58,038 bases of DNA, from NCBI GenBank assembly GCA_014860455.1, contig JACZJQ010000309.1, forward strand, positions 1 to 58,038, read 5' to 3'. Each line of letters starts with the position of its first letter. The first letter of the stretch is position 1. Source of the DNA: Bryobacteraceae bacterium (GTDB taxonomy: Bacteria > Acidobacteriota > Terriglobia > Bryobacterales > Bryobacteraceae). This document shows positions 8,290 through 17,115 of this stretch, piece by piece. Below the pieces are notes generated by a model. That model had not been told where the DNA came from. It saw nothing but the letters and a program-made list of their open reading frames with translations, and ran no database searches. The position numbers and the translations under genes were made by a program.

Positions 8290-9348
8290 ATGGCTGTAAT
8301 CAACTATCTTGGCCGCCGCGCACACGCCATCGGTAACGAGCATCTTGAAGTCGTCGTCAGCGTCGAGGGCGGGCACATCGCCTCCATTCTCGACAAAGCG
8401 ACCGGGGTGAACCCGCTTTGGGTTCCGCCGTGGAAGTCGATCGAACCCTCCTCATACGATCCGGCCAAGAATCCCGAATACGGCCTCAACGCCGAGTCCA
8501 AACTGCTGGCGGGCATTCTCGGCCACAACCTATGCCTCGATCTTTTCGGCGGCCCTACCGATGAGGAAGCCGCCGCAGGGATCCCCGTCCATGGCGAAGG
8601 ATCAGTCGCGCCATACGATATCTCCGTCGGCGGCGACACACTGACCCAGGTGGCCATCCTGGAAACCTGCCAGCTCAAGTTCACCCGCCGCATCCGCCTC
8701 GCCGCCGGTTCGCGCAGGCTTGAGATCTCTGAAACCGCCGAGAACCTCTCGCCCTGCGATCGTCCGGTCGCCTGGACCCAGCACGTCACCCTCGGCCCGC
8801 CGTTCCTGGCCAAGGGCAGGACGCTGTTTGGATCCACCGCCACCAAATCGAAGACCATGGAATCGGACTTCACCGGCGGCTACGGCCACATGGCCATCGC
8901 CGCTGAATTCGATTGGCCGCACGTGCCTCTGGTTGGGGGCGGGACCGAGGATTTGCGCGTATTCACATCGCGTGAGAAGTCCGGCGCATACTCAACCCAC
9001 CTGATGGACCCCTCGCGCGACGATGCCTGGTTCGTCGCCTGGAATCCGGACTGCAAGCTTGCCATCGCCTACATCTGGAAGCGCACAGACTTCCCCTGGC
9101 TCGGCATCTGGGAAGAGAACCTCGGCCGCACCAGCGCGCCCTGGAACGGCCAGGCGATCACCCGCGGCATGGAGTTTGGCGCGTCGCCGTTCCCCGAATC
9201 CCGCCGCGCTATGATCGACCGCGGCAAGACATTCCAGACGCCCGGCTACCGCTGGATCCCGGCCCGGACCGCCGTCACCTCCGAGTATGCTGCCCTCGTC
9301 GCCCCCGCATCCAGCATCGAAGAGGCCGTCGGCTTGATTGGATCATAG
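8290..9348 (+). CDS. Galactose-mutarotase-like (aldose-1-epimerase fold) protein
   Basis: 352 residues with the general look of the aldose-1-epimerase/galactose-mutarotase superfamily: an all-beta protein with GGHIASILDKATGVNPLWVPPW near the N-terminus, RRIRLAAGSRRLEISETAEN in the middle and TQHVTLGPPFL supplying a candidate catalytic His. These enzymes interconvert sugar anomers or bind sugars. The exact substrate cannot be read from the sequence. There is no signal peptide, so a cytoplasmic location is expected. MarC follows 9 nt downstream on the same strand. A hypothetical, DUF-type annotation is a fair alternative. Confidence 0.68.
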   Translation: MAVINYLGRRAHAIGNEHLEVVVSVEGGHIASILDKATGVNPLWVPPWKSIEPSSYDPAKNPEYGLNAESKLLAGILGHNLCLDLFGGPTDEEAAAGIPVHGEGSVAPYDISVGGDTLTQVAILETCQLKFTRRIRLAAGSRRLEISETAENLSPCDRPVAWTQHVTLGPPFLAKGRTLFGSTATKSKTMESDFTGGYGHMAIAAEFDWPHVPLVGGGTEDLRVFTSREKSGAYSTHLMDPSRDDAWFVAWNPDCKLAIAYIWKRTDFPWLGIWEENLGRTSAPWNGQAITRGMEFGASPFPESRRAMIDRGKTFQTPGYRWIPARTAVTSEYAALVAPASSIEEAVGLIGS

Positions 9349-9357
9349 AGCCGCCGC

Positions 9358-10053
9358 ATGGGCATCCCGCTGATCGAATTCGCCCAGACGGTGCTAGTCT
9401 TCATCGCCGCGCTGTTTCCGATCGTCAACCCGCTCGGCGGCGCCACAATCTTCCTCACGATGACCTCCGGTTACCCACCGGAGGCGCGCAAGGCCCTGGC
9501 CCGCAAGGTGGCCGTCTACGGGTTCTTCATCTTGCTGGTTTCGATGTTCCTGGGCTCGCATGTCCTGGCGTTCTTCGGCGTCTCTCTGCCCGCCGTGCAG
9601 GTGGGCGGCGGGTTACTTGTCGCGGCCTCGGCCTGGGGCATGCTTCATAAGGAAGAAGATGTCCGCAGCCGCGATGCCTCCCGCCAGGACCCGCATCAGG
9701 ACTGGCAGCGTCACGCCTTCTATCCGCTCACGTTGCCTCTGACCGTCGGCCCCGGGTCGATCTCCGTTGCCCTCACGCTTGGCGCCAACATGACGCACGG
9801 CCTCCGCGCGCAGGGAGGCGATAGCGTGCCGGCCGTTTGGGCCGCCGTCGCCGCGATGATCGGTATCATCGCCGTGTGCGGGTCCGTTTGGGCGGCTTAC
9901 CGTTCGTCGGAGCGCATCAGCAAGGCGCTCGGGCCGACAGGGTTGTCGATCGTCGTCCGGCTGTCGTCGTTTATACTGCTCTGCATTGGCGTCCAGATCT
10001 TCTGGAATGGAGCGTCGCGGTTGATCGGGCCACTGCTCAGGTCGGCGAGATAG
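9358..10053 (+). CDS. MarC family integral membrane protein
   Basis: 231-residue inner-membrane protein with six hydrophobic segments in the MarC arrangement: the N-terminal segment reads LFPIVNPLGGATIFLTMT (the conserved NP-GG motif), and the second half has PLTLPLTVGPGSISVAL, the internal repeat of the same motif. MarC proteins were once linked to multiple antibiotic resistance, but that role has been withdrawn and the function is unknown. It lies 9 nt after the mutarotase-like gene and converges with mtgA. Confidence 0.88.
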   Translation: MGIPLIEFAQTVLVFIAALFPIVNPLGGATIFLTMTSGYPPEARKALARKVAVYGFFILLVSMFLGSHVLAFFGVSLPAVQVGGGLLVAASAWGMLHKEEDVRSRDASRQDPHQDWQRHAFYPLTLPLTVGPGSISVALTLGANMTHGLRAQGGDSVPAVWAAVAAMIGIIAVCGSVWAAYRSSERISKALGPTGLSIVVRLSSFILLCIGVQIFWNGASRLIGPLLRSAR

Positions 10054-10057
10054 GCTG

Positions 10058-10729
10058 TTACCAGCCCATCTGCGTCATCCGGGTCTGGATGATGCCCGAG
10101 TAACGATCCATGCGCGCGGGCTTTCGCCGCAGTGGCGACGGAAGAATCGCCGCCAGCCGCGACGACTGCTCCCGCGTCAACCGGTGGGCAGATGTCCGGT
10201 AATGATGGTTCGCCGCCGCCTCGGCGCCATAGACGCCCGGACCCCACTCGATCACGTTCAGATACAACTCGAGGATCCGCCGCTTGCCCAGGATCAGTTC
10301 CGCGGCCGGCACTGTCGCAGTCTCGGCCACCTTGCGCAGGAACCCGAATCGCGTGGTAAAAAACAGGTTCTTCACCAGTTGCTGTGTGATCGTCGACGCA
10401 CCCCGCAGCCGCTTGCCCTCCCGCTCGTCCTCGATCGCAATCTGGATCTGCTGAAAATCGAATCCCCAGTGCGCATAGAACTTGCCGTCCTCGGCGGCGA
10501 TGACAGCGTGCTGCAGGTGAGGCGAAATTTTCTCCAGCGCCACGGGTTGATACCGCTTCGCGTACTTGCCCTTTTCGAACCAGCTTTCGATCCGCCGCTG
10601 GATGTGGACCGCCGTGAACGGAGGGTCTACAAACCTCGCCAGCGCCAGCAGCGCGATGAGCAATGCGTAGGCGGCGGCCAAGGCCAGAAGGGTAGTCCTG
10701 GCGATGCGGCGGATGGGCGGGATCTTCAT
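10058..10729 (-). CDS. mtgA: Monofunctional biosynthetic peptidoglycan glycosyltransferase (GT51)
   Basis: Polymerises lipid II into glycan strands at the outer face of the inner membrane. The product has 223 residues, one N-terminal TM anchor (about 13-33) and then the GT51 domain with the conserved motifs AVIAAEDGKFYAHWGFD (catalytic Glu within EDxxFxxHxG-like sequence), RGASTITQQLVKNLF, and KRRILELYLNVIEWG. There is no transpeptidase domain, as expected for MtgA. The start overlaps the stop of the upstream MFS gene by 4 nt. Confidence 0.95.
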   Translation of the reverse strand: MKIPPIRRIARTTLLALAAAYALLIALLALARFVDPPFTAVHIQRRIESWFEKGKYAKRYQPVALEKISPHLQHAVIAAEDGKFYAHWGFDFQQIQIAIEDEREGKRLRGASTITQQLVKNLFFTTRFGFLRKVAETATVPAAELILGKRRILELYLNVIEWGPGVYGAEAAANHHYRTSAHRLTREQSSRLAAILPSPLRRKPARMDRYSGIIQTRMTQMGW

Positions 10730-11988
10730 GACGGGCTCGTTCCTGTCTCAGAAGGGTCGCCGCCATCCAGCCGAACGTTCCGCGTTTCAGGCAGAAGGAA
10801 GATGAGCGCACCGGCCAGCAGATAGAAACCCGAATTCAACGCCAGGGCCGAGCCCAGCCCGCTGCGGTCGGCCAGCGCACCCACGGCAAACGGCGCCAGC
10901 GCGCTCAGGCCGCGGCCGAAGTTGTAGACGAAGCCCTGGCCCGCTCCGCGCAGCGCCGTCGGGTAGATCTCGGCCAGCATCGCGCCAAACAGCGAGAAGT
11001 AACCCGTCCCGAAGAAGCCCACCGCCGGACCCAATGCGAACAGCAGCGACGCCGAATCCGCCTGTGAGGGAACGAGCCCGTAGATGGGCGTCAGGATCGC
11101 CGCGGCGATCACATAGAAAGCGAATGCCGGGCGCCGCCCGAAGCGGTCTGCGAGATAGCCGAACGTCAAGTATCCAGCGAACGCCCCCGCCTGCACACCA
11201 AAAACGAACCCCGATGTCTTCACCAGATCCAGCCCAGCGCCCCCGCTCGCCTGCGGCGCCGACAGAAATCCTGGCAGCCACGTGAAAAGACCCCAGTAGG
11301 CGAACAACACGGACGTCGCCACCGACGTCGCCAGCACGGTGCGTTTGAGCAGAGGCGGGCGGAACAGATTCATGAACGGAGCCGGTTGCTGCGTGCGGGA
11401 GCGTAGCCAGATCTCCGGCTCGCTCACCTTGCGCCGGATCAGAATCGTCAGCAGCGCCGGCAGCACGCCGCAAAGAAACAACGCCCGCCATCCGAACCTC
11501 GGCAGGATCAACGCGCTCAATCCCGCAGCCGCCATGTAGCCCAGCGCCCAGCCCGATTGCATCAGGCTGATCGCCTTCGCCCTGTGCTCCGCCGGCCAGC
11601 TTTCCGCCACCAGCGTCGCCCCGGCCGACCATTCGCCGCCCAGCCCCAGGCCCACCAGCGCTCGCCACAGAATCAGATCCCAAAGCGACTGCGACGTCGC
11701 CGTCCCCGCAGATGCCAGCGAGTACAGCAGAATCGTGTAGATCAACGTCCGCCGGCGCCCGATGCGGTCCGAGATGTAACCTGCGAAGATGCCGCCGAAC
11801 GCCGACGCGATCAGCGTCACCGAACTCACCGCGCCCGCCTCGGCCAGCGTCCACCCGAATTCCGCCCTCAGCGTCTGCAGCGCGAAGACGTACAGCAGCA
11901 CGTCCATCGCGTCGAGCATAAACCCGAGCATCGCGCTCCAAAGCGCAAACCAGCGCTGTGTGCTGAAGACTCCGTCGAAGAACCGCAC
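10726..11988 (-). CDS. MFS transporter, metabolite:H+ symporter-like
   Basis: 420 residues with 12 hydrophobic segments. The GYISDRIGRRRTL loop between TM2 and TM3 is the MFS signature, repeated as GYLADRFGRRPAF in the second half. GLGLGGEWSAGATLVAESWP is typical of the aromatic-acid and sialate/metabolite:H+ symporter branches, which import carboxylates. The start is GTG, with a TATACT hexamer 9 nt upstream and no ribosome-binding site. It lies between a propeller lipoprotein gene and mtgA. It may import a product of the exported enzymes encoded upstream (inference). Confidence 0.87.
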   Translation of the reverse strand: MRFFDGVFSTQRWFALWSAMLGFMLDAMDVLLYVFALQTLRAEFGWTLAEAGAVSSVTLIASAFGGIFAGYISDRIGRRRTLIYTILLYSLASAGTATSQSLWDLILWRALVGLGLGGEWSAGATLVAESWPAEHRAKAISLMQSGWALGYMAAAGLSALILPRFGWRALFLCGVLPALLTILIRRKVSEPEIWLRSRTQQPAPFMNLFRPPLLKRTVLATSVATSVLFAYWGLFTWLPGFLSAPQASGGAGLDLVKTSGFVFGVQAGAFAGYLTFGYLADRFGRRPAFAFYVIAAAILTPIYGLVPSQADSASLLFALGPAVGFFGTGYFSLFGAMLAEIYPTALRGAGQGFVYNFGRGLSALAPFAVGALADRSGLGSALALNSGFYLLAGALIFLLPETRNVRLDGGDPSETGTSPS

Positions 11989-12010
11989 GTAGGCGTCAGT
12001 ATACCCGGCG

Positions 12011-13366
12011 CTACGGCTTCACGCTGATCAGGTCGGCTCGCAGGACGCCATTCTCGGTCACCCGCGACAGCGTGTACACGGTCCCGTCCTTGCCCACGGC
12101 GATCGCATTCACATACGCCGGCCGGTCTCCGTTCGGCAGATAGATCGCCCCGTGGTCGGTGTATTTGCCCGTCGGTATGTGCCACGTGATCAGGTGCAGG
12201 TCTTCGACACCCTTGGATTCGCCCTTGCCCGTCGAGTCCTTGCCCTTCACGCGCTTGCCATCGACATAGATCGGCCCGCCGGTCAGGTAGTAGATCGTCT
12301 CGTCGTCCGGCCCAAGCGTGAAGCCGAGATAGCCGTAGCTGAACTGATCGAACATGCCGCTGCGCCTGGACGGCAGCGAGGTGATGCGGTCCAGCACTTC
12401 CACCCGTTCGGCCTTCGGATCGAACCGGAACAGGTAGCCCGAATTCCCGTGGACTCCATAGAAACGCTTGTCGCCCGGATAGTAAAGCGTCTGCCGCCAG
12501 TTGTAGGCCATGTGCCCGGCCGAGGTGACGTCGTAGAGGCCGAAGTAGTCCTTCTTCAGGTCGTCGCCCTGTACCGTGCCGACCTTCTCAGTCGCGTAGT
12601 CGTAGCGGAAGATCGTTCCCTCGCCGCGGGTGAAGTAGACCGAGCCGTCCTCGGGGTCGATCGCAATCGACCTGCAAATCGTGCGGTAGTCTCCGCCCTT
12701 GCCGTTCTCACCCTTCTCGAAGAAGTCGCCGATGATCTTCATCTCCTTCTTCGCCAGGTCGTAAGTGAAGAACGTCCCCTTCGGCCAGGTGATGTTGTAG
12801 ATGCGCCCGCGCTTGACGTCCATGTTCGTCGTCAGCACGCCTTCTCCGGCGGGGGCGAGGCCGAGATCGGTGAACTTCTCGGACTTCATGTCGTACTCAA
12901 TCAGGTGGCCGCCCCGGTACGGTTTCCACCCGGCCGGCGGGACGCCCATCTTCTCCATGTCGTCGATGATCTGGTAGAACCCGACATGGGTCGAGAAGTA
13001 CAGCTTGCCGTCGCGCTCAATGAAGTTGACGTGGCTCTTGCCCTGAGCCACGACGTTCATGCCCTTTTCGCCGCAGATCTCGGTCAGGTCGCCGAGCATC
13101 TTGATCTCGCCATTGGCAGGATCGAAGCGGTACATCCGCCCGGCGACGTTGTAGGGCTCAGCCGACAGGACGTAGTAGATCCGCCCGTCACTCGCCGCGC
13201 CCATACCGTTATAGGTATCGTGGCCTTGCGGAAACTGCGAGTTGTAGACCTTGGCGGTCAACCGTCCGGGTTCCAGCTTGTTCTCCATCTGAACCTCCTG
13301 CCTCGCCGGCTGCGTGCATCCAACTAAGGCAAACACCGCCACGGCAGTGGCTGCGAGTGACTTCAT
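12011..13366 (-). CDS. Beta-propeller lipoprotein
   Basis: 451 residues starting with a lipoprotein signal: hydrophobic AATAVAVFA followed by LVGC, so the Cys near residue 17 is the predicted lipidation site. The rest is a series of blade-like repeats (GRIYYVLS, GKLYFST, GRIYNITWP, GSVYFTRGE, ETIYYLTGG, GTVYTLSR), each pairing with a YRFDP or IRYDY-like strand, which suggests a six- to eight-bladed propeller. I chose ATG 13366 over upstream codons because it begins the signal peptide and follows an AAAGGGA sequence. No catalytic motif is evident. It lies 40 nt after a DegT aminotransferase in what looks like one operon. Confidence 0.75.
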   Translation of the reverse strand: MKSLAATAVAVFALVGCTQPARQEVQMENKLEPGRLTAKVYNSQFPQGHDTYNGMGAASDGRIYYVLSAEPYNVAGRMYRFDPANGEIKMLGDLTEICGEKGMNVVAQGKSHVNFIERDGKLYFSTHVGFYQIIDDMEKMGVPPAGWKPYRGGHLIEYDMKSEKFTDLGLAPAGEGVLTTNMDVKRGRIYNITWPKGTFFTYDLAKKEMKIIGDFFEKGENGKGGDYRTICRSIAIDPEDGSVYFTRGEGTIFRYDYATEKVGTVQGDDLKKDYFGLYDVTSAGHMAYNWRQTLYYPGDKRFYGVHGNSGYLFRFDPKAERVEVLDRITSLPSRRSGMFDQFSYGYLGFTLGPDDETIYYLTGGPIYVDGKRVKGKDSTGKGESKGVEDLHLITWHIPTGKYTDHGAIYLPNGDRPAYVNAIAVGKDGTVYTLSRVTENGVLRADLISVKP

Positions 13367-13406
13367 AATTGTCCCTTTCGTTGTCCGTGAATCGCGTTGT
13401 TCGACG

Positions 13407-14699
13407 CTACGCCCCGGCAAGTTGCTTGCGGTGCGCCCACACTTTCTCGAACGCCTTGGCGTACTGCTCGATCAGATCCGGAGCCTCGCCATACTGGCAG
13501 GGCACGAAGATGTGGTTCGAGTTGATCCACGCGTTACCCGGCATCTTTTCCGGAATCTTCGGCGCATGGTGCCACCATTTCGCTTCGGAGTAGATCTTCA
13601 GCTTGTGCTGTTCCGGATAATCCCAGAAACTGGCCGGGACGCCCTCGGCCTTGAGCGCCTTGACGATGGTGTCGCGCGAGACGCCGAGCTTGGCGAAGTC
13701 GATCAGCAGCATGTTGCCGTTGTAGTAGACGCGCTCGGCGCCGCCCGGCACTTTCGGTTCGGCGACGGCCGCAAGCTGGGTCACCCGGCCATTCAACGCC
13801 GCGACATTCTTCCGCGCCACGCCGTTGCGTTCGTCCAGGCTGCGCAACTGAATGCGCGCGATCGCCGCCGCCAGCGGGTGCATACGGTATTTCTGGCCAA
13901 AGCCGGTGCCCTCGTAGGCCCGCACCGGACTGTCGGCGGCGAACTTCACCGGATCTTCGTAATGCCCGAACGCCGAGGCGCGTTCAAAGTGCGCCCGCGA
14001 CCTGTACATGCCCATTCCGCCTTCGATCGCCGGCATCACCTTCGACAACTGATAGCTGTAGATCGCCATCTCGCCGAACGTGCCCATCTTGCGCCCATGG
14101 AACGACGCGCCATGCGCGTGGGCGGAGTCTTCCAGCAGGATCAGCCCCTTCTCCTTCGCCCACGCCGAAATCGCGTCCATCTGGCAGGGCATGCCCCAGG
14201 AGTGCATCACCTCGACGGCCTTGGTGCGCGGCGTCAGCTTGCGCTTGGCGTCTTCGAGGTCGAACGTAGCGGTCTTGGGATCGATGTCGATAAAGATCGG
14301 AACCAGCCCGAAGAAACGCAGCGCCAGGCACGGAGAAAAGAACGTGTAGGACGGCACCATCACCTCGCTGCCCGGCGGCAGGTCCAGGGCGAAGTACATC
14401 GACGTGATGGCGCTGGTCCCGTTCATGTGCGCCTTGACGAACGGCGCCTTGGTGTAGTCCTGCCACTCCTTTTCGAAGGCCGGCAGTTCCTGGTAGAACC
14501 TGCCGGAGTCGATCAGATCGTGCAGTACCTGCTTTTCAGCGGCGCCGTATCGCGGCCACTTGCTCAACGCCGACGCGCGCGCCGGCGCATACGTCACCGC
14601 CTTCGGCCCGCCATTCATCGCCAGCGTCTCCTGAAACGCGCCCGCGGCCGTTGTTGCGGCGCTCGCCGCCGCCAGGAATGTCCGTCTTGTTGTCGCCAT
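13407..14699 (-). CDS. DegT/DnrJ/EryC1/StrS-type aminotransferase with Tat signal
   Basis: PLP-dependent fold-type I enzyme; the family normally transaminates keto-sugars or dehydrates them in nucleotide-sugar pathways. PLP residues look intact: the Asp in LLEDSAHAHGA binds the pyridine nitrogen, and the Lys in YSYQLSKVMPAIEGG (about residue 218) forms the internal aldimine. It carries a twin-arginine signal, TTRRTFLAAASAATTAAGAF, at residues 3-22. Most family members are cytoplasmic, so export is unusual. A GGAGG site lies about 10 nt before ATG 14699. The substrate is unknown. Neighbours are a Tat-exported ceramidase-like protein and a propeller lipoprotein. Confidence 0.86.
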   Translation of the reverse strand: MATTRRTFLAAASAATTAAGAFQETLAMNGGPKAVTYAPARASALSKWPRYGAAEKQVLHDLIDSGRFYQELPAFEKEWQDYTKAPFVKAHMNGTSAITSMYFALDLPPGSEVMVPSYTFFSPCLALRFFGLVPIFIDIDPKTATFDLEDAKRKLTPRTKAVEVMHSWGMPCQMDAISAWAKEKGLILLEDSAHAHGASFHGRKMGTFGEMAIYSYQLSKVMPAIEGGMGMYRSRAHFERASAFGHYEDPVKFAADSPVRAYEGTGFGQKYRMHPLAAAIARIQLRSLDERNGVARKNVAALNGRVTQLAAVAEPKVPGGAERVYYNGNMLLIDFAKLGVSRDTIVKALKAEGVPASFWDYPEQHKLKIYSEAKWWHHAPKIPEKMPGNAWINSNHIFVPCQYGEAPDLIEQYAKAFEKVWAHRKQLAGA

Positions 14700-14719
14700 A
14701 CCCGTATGCCTCCAATCCG

Positions 14720-16012
14720 CTAATCAGACAGAACCTTTGCCATCGCCTGCTTCACCGCCGCCTCGGTTCCGGGGCCCCCGTTCGAGGCCGACGGCTCGTA
14801 GCCGCCCTCCTCGAACGCCTTATCCGGACACAGATAGCCGGGGCTGATGTCGCCATAGCCGGCCACGATGGCCTCGCCGGCATGGCGCTGAAACTCAAGC
14901 AGCGGCTCGCCCGGCAAGTGGACGATCCGAACTCCGCCCAACCGCAGCATAGAAACCGTCAGCGGCTCCCGCCGCAGCGGGAACGCCGCCTGAATCGCCC
15001 GCCGGTAGATCTCAGTCCCATTCATTTTCGCGACCTCGGCCGGTGGCCAGGCGGGCTTCGTGCCCGGCCTCGGCGGCAGGCGCAGTCCGGCCGTCTTCCA
15101 GTCCATGCCGTTGAGCGGGGCGCTCTTTGTCGACTTGATCGACGCTCGCATCCCGGCAGCCAGCCGCTTGGCGAGCCCCTCGCGCGCCTCCGCGCCGCCG
15201 TCGTTATATTTGCCCACCGTCACGTCGCCCGCACAGCCGGTGAAATAGATCTGCGGGACGCCCTCCTCCCGCTCGATCTCTTCCCTTGCCGCGCCGACGA
15301 AATCCGCCGTCACCTGTCCGTTGCAGCAGAACGTCTGCGGGTGCGACGCATAGTAATGCAGCCGGGCCAACGGCTTGCCGCCGCTGATGAGCGACACCGT
15401 CCGCAGCCGCGTGTCGATATGGCCCTCAGGGAGTTCAGCCATATTGCGGTCCTTACCGCCGCCACTGAACCGGATCAATAACTTGCCGTCCACCATCAGC
15501 CGCCGCGCGCTGCCCACCCGTTCCAGGTCAACCGAACTTACTCCGATCGCCTCCAGCGGCTGCAGCCGCTTCATCGCTTCCGCCGCCGCCGCGGCCAATC
15601 GCCCGGTGACAGCATCCAGGAAGCGCCGGCTCATCATCAGCGGCGGTTTCCCCAGCCGGGCCATCAGTTCATACCCGCCGCCCTCGATATAAGGCGCGGT
15701 GTGCTGATGGACCGTCTGAACCGCCACTCGGCCGGGATCTGTACGCACGGCACCGGCCAGGCGGTCTCGGAACATCCTGTGCGCCCAGCCGCCCAGTCCG
15801 CACCAATCGATGGCGCAGATCGCCACCCGGCCGGCCGGGCCGTCGATGATGACGCCCTTCGCCCAGAGCGGATCCAGGATCTCCGTGGCCGGGTCCACCC
15901 AGATCAGCGGTTCGCCCAGCGCCGGCGTCACATCGGCTCTAAACGCCGCCGCCCGCAACGGCTGTCCTGCGGCAATGGCCGCCAGTCCGAACGTGAAATC
16001 GCGCCTGCGCAT
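14720..16012 (-). CDS. Neutral/alkaline ceramidase-like domain protein with Tat signal
   Basis: 430-residue exported protein related to the N-terminal catalytic domain of neutral ceramidases (hydrolysis of N-acyl linkages). Visible features are FRADVTPALGEPL at the mature start, QTVHQHTAPY with a His-x-His metal pair, YYASHPQTFCCNGQVTADF, and YFTGCAGDVTVGKYN. The equivalents of the Zn-binding His and the active-site region therefore look present, but the protein lacks the usual C-terminal domain. The signal is RRRDFTFGLAAIAAG. ATG 16012 is used; a GTG at 16015 is directly before it. A TACAAT box lies 19 nt upstream of the ATG. The substrate is unknown and lipid specificity should not be assumed. 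Confidence 0.75.
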   Translation of the reverse strand: MRRRDFTFGLAAIAAGQPLRAAAFRADVTPALGEPLIWVDPATEILDPLWAKGVIIDGPAGRVAICAIDWCGLGGWAHRMFRDRLAGAVRTDPGRVAVQTVHQHTAPYIEGGGYELMARLGKPPLMMSRRFLDAVTGRLAAAAAEAMKRLQPLEAIGVSSVDLERVGSARRLMVDGKLLIRFSGGGKDRNMAELPEGHIDTRLRTVSLISGGKPLARLHYYASHPQTFCCNGQVTADFVGAAREEIEREEGVPQIYFTGCAGDVTVGKYNDGGAEAREGLAKRLAAGMRASIKSTKSAPLNGMDWKTAGLRLPPRPGTKPAWPPAEVAKMNGTEIYRRAIQAAFPLRREPLTVSMLRLGGVRIVHLPGEPLLEFQRHAGEAIVAGYGDISPGYLCPDKAFEEGGYEPSASNGGPGTEAAVKQAMAKVLSD

Positions 16013-16031
16013 CACTGGCTCTTGGCTATCG

Positions 16032-16037
16032 ATTGTA
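16032..16037 (-). promoter_or_regulatory. Candidate -10 box for the ceramidase-like gene
   Basis: TACAAT on the minus strand, 5 of 6 to the -10 consensus, 19 nt upstream of ATG 16012. No convincing -35 sequence is seen at 16-18 nt spacing. The divergent methyltransferase gene has its own TACACT box 43 nt away. Confidence 0.35.
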
Positions 16038-16080
16038 CTCTCCGCAGCCGCCGGATTCGACCGCCGCCGCCGCGGCGCAC

Positions 16081-16086
16081 TACACT
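16081..16086 (+). promoter_or_regulatory. Candidate -10 box for the methyltransferase gene, leaderless geometry
   Basis: TACACT ending exactly 6 nt before ATG 16093, with no ribosome-binding sequence between. This matches the spacing seen at several other starts in the window. Confidence 0.35.
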
Positions 16087-16092
16087 GTTACG

Positions 16093-16629
16093 ATGGCGAC
16101 CGAACGAACTCTCGATGTCGGCTGCGGCATCAACAAGCTGCGCGGTTCGATCGGCATCGACCGCAACCCTCGCTCGAAGGCCGACGTCCTCTGCGACCTG
16201 GACCGCTTCCCCTACCCCTTCCGCGACAACTCATTCTCCCGCCTGCAGGCCATCCACGTCATCGAGCACGTCTCCGACGTCATCCACACCATGGAGGAGT
16301 TTCACCGCCTCGTCGCCGCCGGCGGGACTATTTTCCTCGCCACGCCGCACTACACCGATTTCTCATCGTTCTGCGACCCCACCCACCGCTGGCACCTCAA
16401 CAGCTTCTCATTCCGCTACTTCGGATCCGACAACGCCGGCTATGGCTACTACTCGAATGTGCGTCTGCGTGAGAAAAAAGTCCGCGTGCGCCTACTAGCG
16501 TTGTGGAGGTATTTAGGCTTTGAACTGATGGTGAACGCCTCAACCCGGTTCCGGCGTTTCTGGGAGCACTATCTCTGCTACGTCGTGCGAGGTAAGGTGA
16601 TGGAGTTCGAGTTCGAAGTCCTGAAATAG
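16093..16629 (+). CDS. SAM-dependent methyltransferase (Methyltransf_11-like)
   Basis: 178-residue class I methyltransferase. LDVGCGINKLRGSIGID near the N-terminus is the SAM-binding motif I, DLDRFPYPFRDNSFS is motif II, and IHVIEHVSDVIHTMEEFHRL with GGTIFLATPHYTDF are the later motifs of the family. The C-terminal part (LALWRYLGFELMVNA onward) is less typical. The substrate is unknown; small stand-alone members like this act on lipids, sugars or small molecules. I start at ATG 16093, since upstream sequence is low-complexity GC. yraN follows after 7 nt and galT after that, suggesting one transcript. Confidence 0.8.
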   Translation: MATERTLDVGCGINKLRGSIGIDRNPRSKADVLCDLDRFPYPFRDNSFSRLQAIHVIEHVSDVIHTMEEFHRLVAAGGTIFLATPHYTDFSSFCDPTHRWHLNSFSFRYFGSDNAGYGYYSNVRLREKKVRVRLLALWRYLGFELMVNASTRFRRFWEHYLCYVVRGKVMEFEFEVLK

Positions 16630-16636
16630 TCGTGCC

Positions 16637-17089
16637 GTGCCTTCCTGGTTGATCGGGCTTCTCGAAAGGCTGGATTTGGTCCGCCACCGTGTCCGTCTGC
16701 AGACGCTCTCGCCTTCGAGAGCGCTCGGCGCGCGCGCCGAAGACATCGCCCACCGGTACTTGCAGCGCCTTGGATACCAGGTGGTCGCACGCAATTGGCG
16801 CCCGGCGGCCGGGCATGGAGAAATCGACATCGTGGCATTCGAAAACGGCACGCTGGTCTGCGTGGAGGTCAAAGCCCGTACGACGGATGAGATTTCGGCC
16901 CCGGAACGCGCCGTGGGCAAACTGAAGCAGGCTGCGCTCGAAGCCGCCAGCGTCTACCTCGCCCATCAATACAAAGTGCCGCCGTCGGAGATCCGCTTCG
17001 ACCTGGTCGCCATCGTGATGACGGAGCCGCCACGAATCCGGCTCGATCGTCAATCTTCACTACTCAAGCCGCGCCATGCTGTATGCTGA
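16637..17089 (+). CDS. yraN: YraN/UPF0102 family endonuclease-like protein
   Basis: 150 residues. The PD-(D/E)xK-like core is visible: GARAEDIAHRYLQRLGYQVVARNW, then HGEIDIVAFENGTLVCVEVKART, in which E, D and E-V-K are the metal-site residues of the fold. Distant relatives are Holliday-junction resolvases, but the function of YraN is not firmly established. The start is GTG 16637, 7 nt after the methyltransferase stop. An N-terminal extension of about 30 residues precedes the conserved domain. The gene overlaps the ATG at 17083 in front of galT. Confidence 0.88.
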   Translation: MPSWLIGLLERLDLVRHRVRLQTLSPSRALGARAEDIAHRYLQRLGYQVVARNWRPAAGHGEIDIVAFENGTLVCVEVKARTTDEISAPERAVGKLKQAALEAASVYLAHQYKVPPSEIRFDLVAIVMTEPPRIRLDRQSSLLKPRHAVC

Positions 17090-17115
17090 CTGTTGCCGGC
17101 TCCGCCGGCCCGGAA

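Noticed and set aside
13314-14723. A 469-codon open frame on the plus strand opposite the DegT gene
   Set aside because: It is His/Arg-rich, has no domain, and mirrors the codon pattern of the well-supported DegT gene on the other strand. The same holds for the long antisense frames at 12152-13327 and 36405-37718.
10058-16012. Specialised-metabolite biosynthetic cluster around the DegT gene
   Set aside because: No sugar-nucleotide, NRPS, PKS or glycosyltransferase tailoring genes are present. MtgA belongs to peptidoglycan synthesis, so the DegT enzyme alone does not support it.
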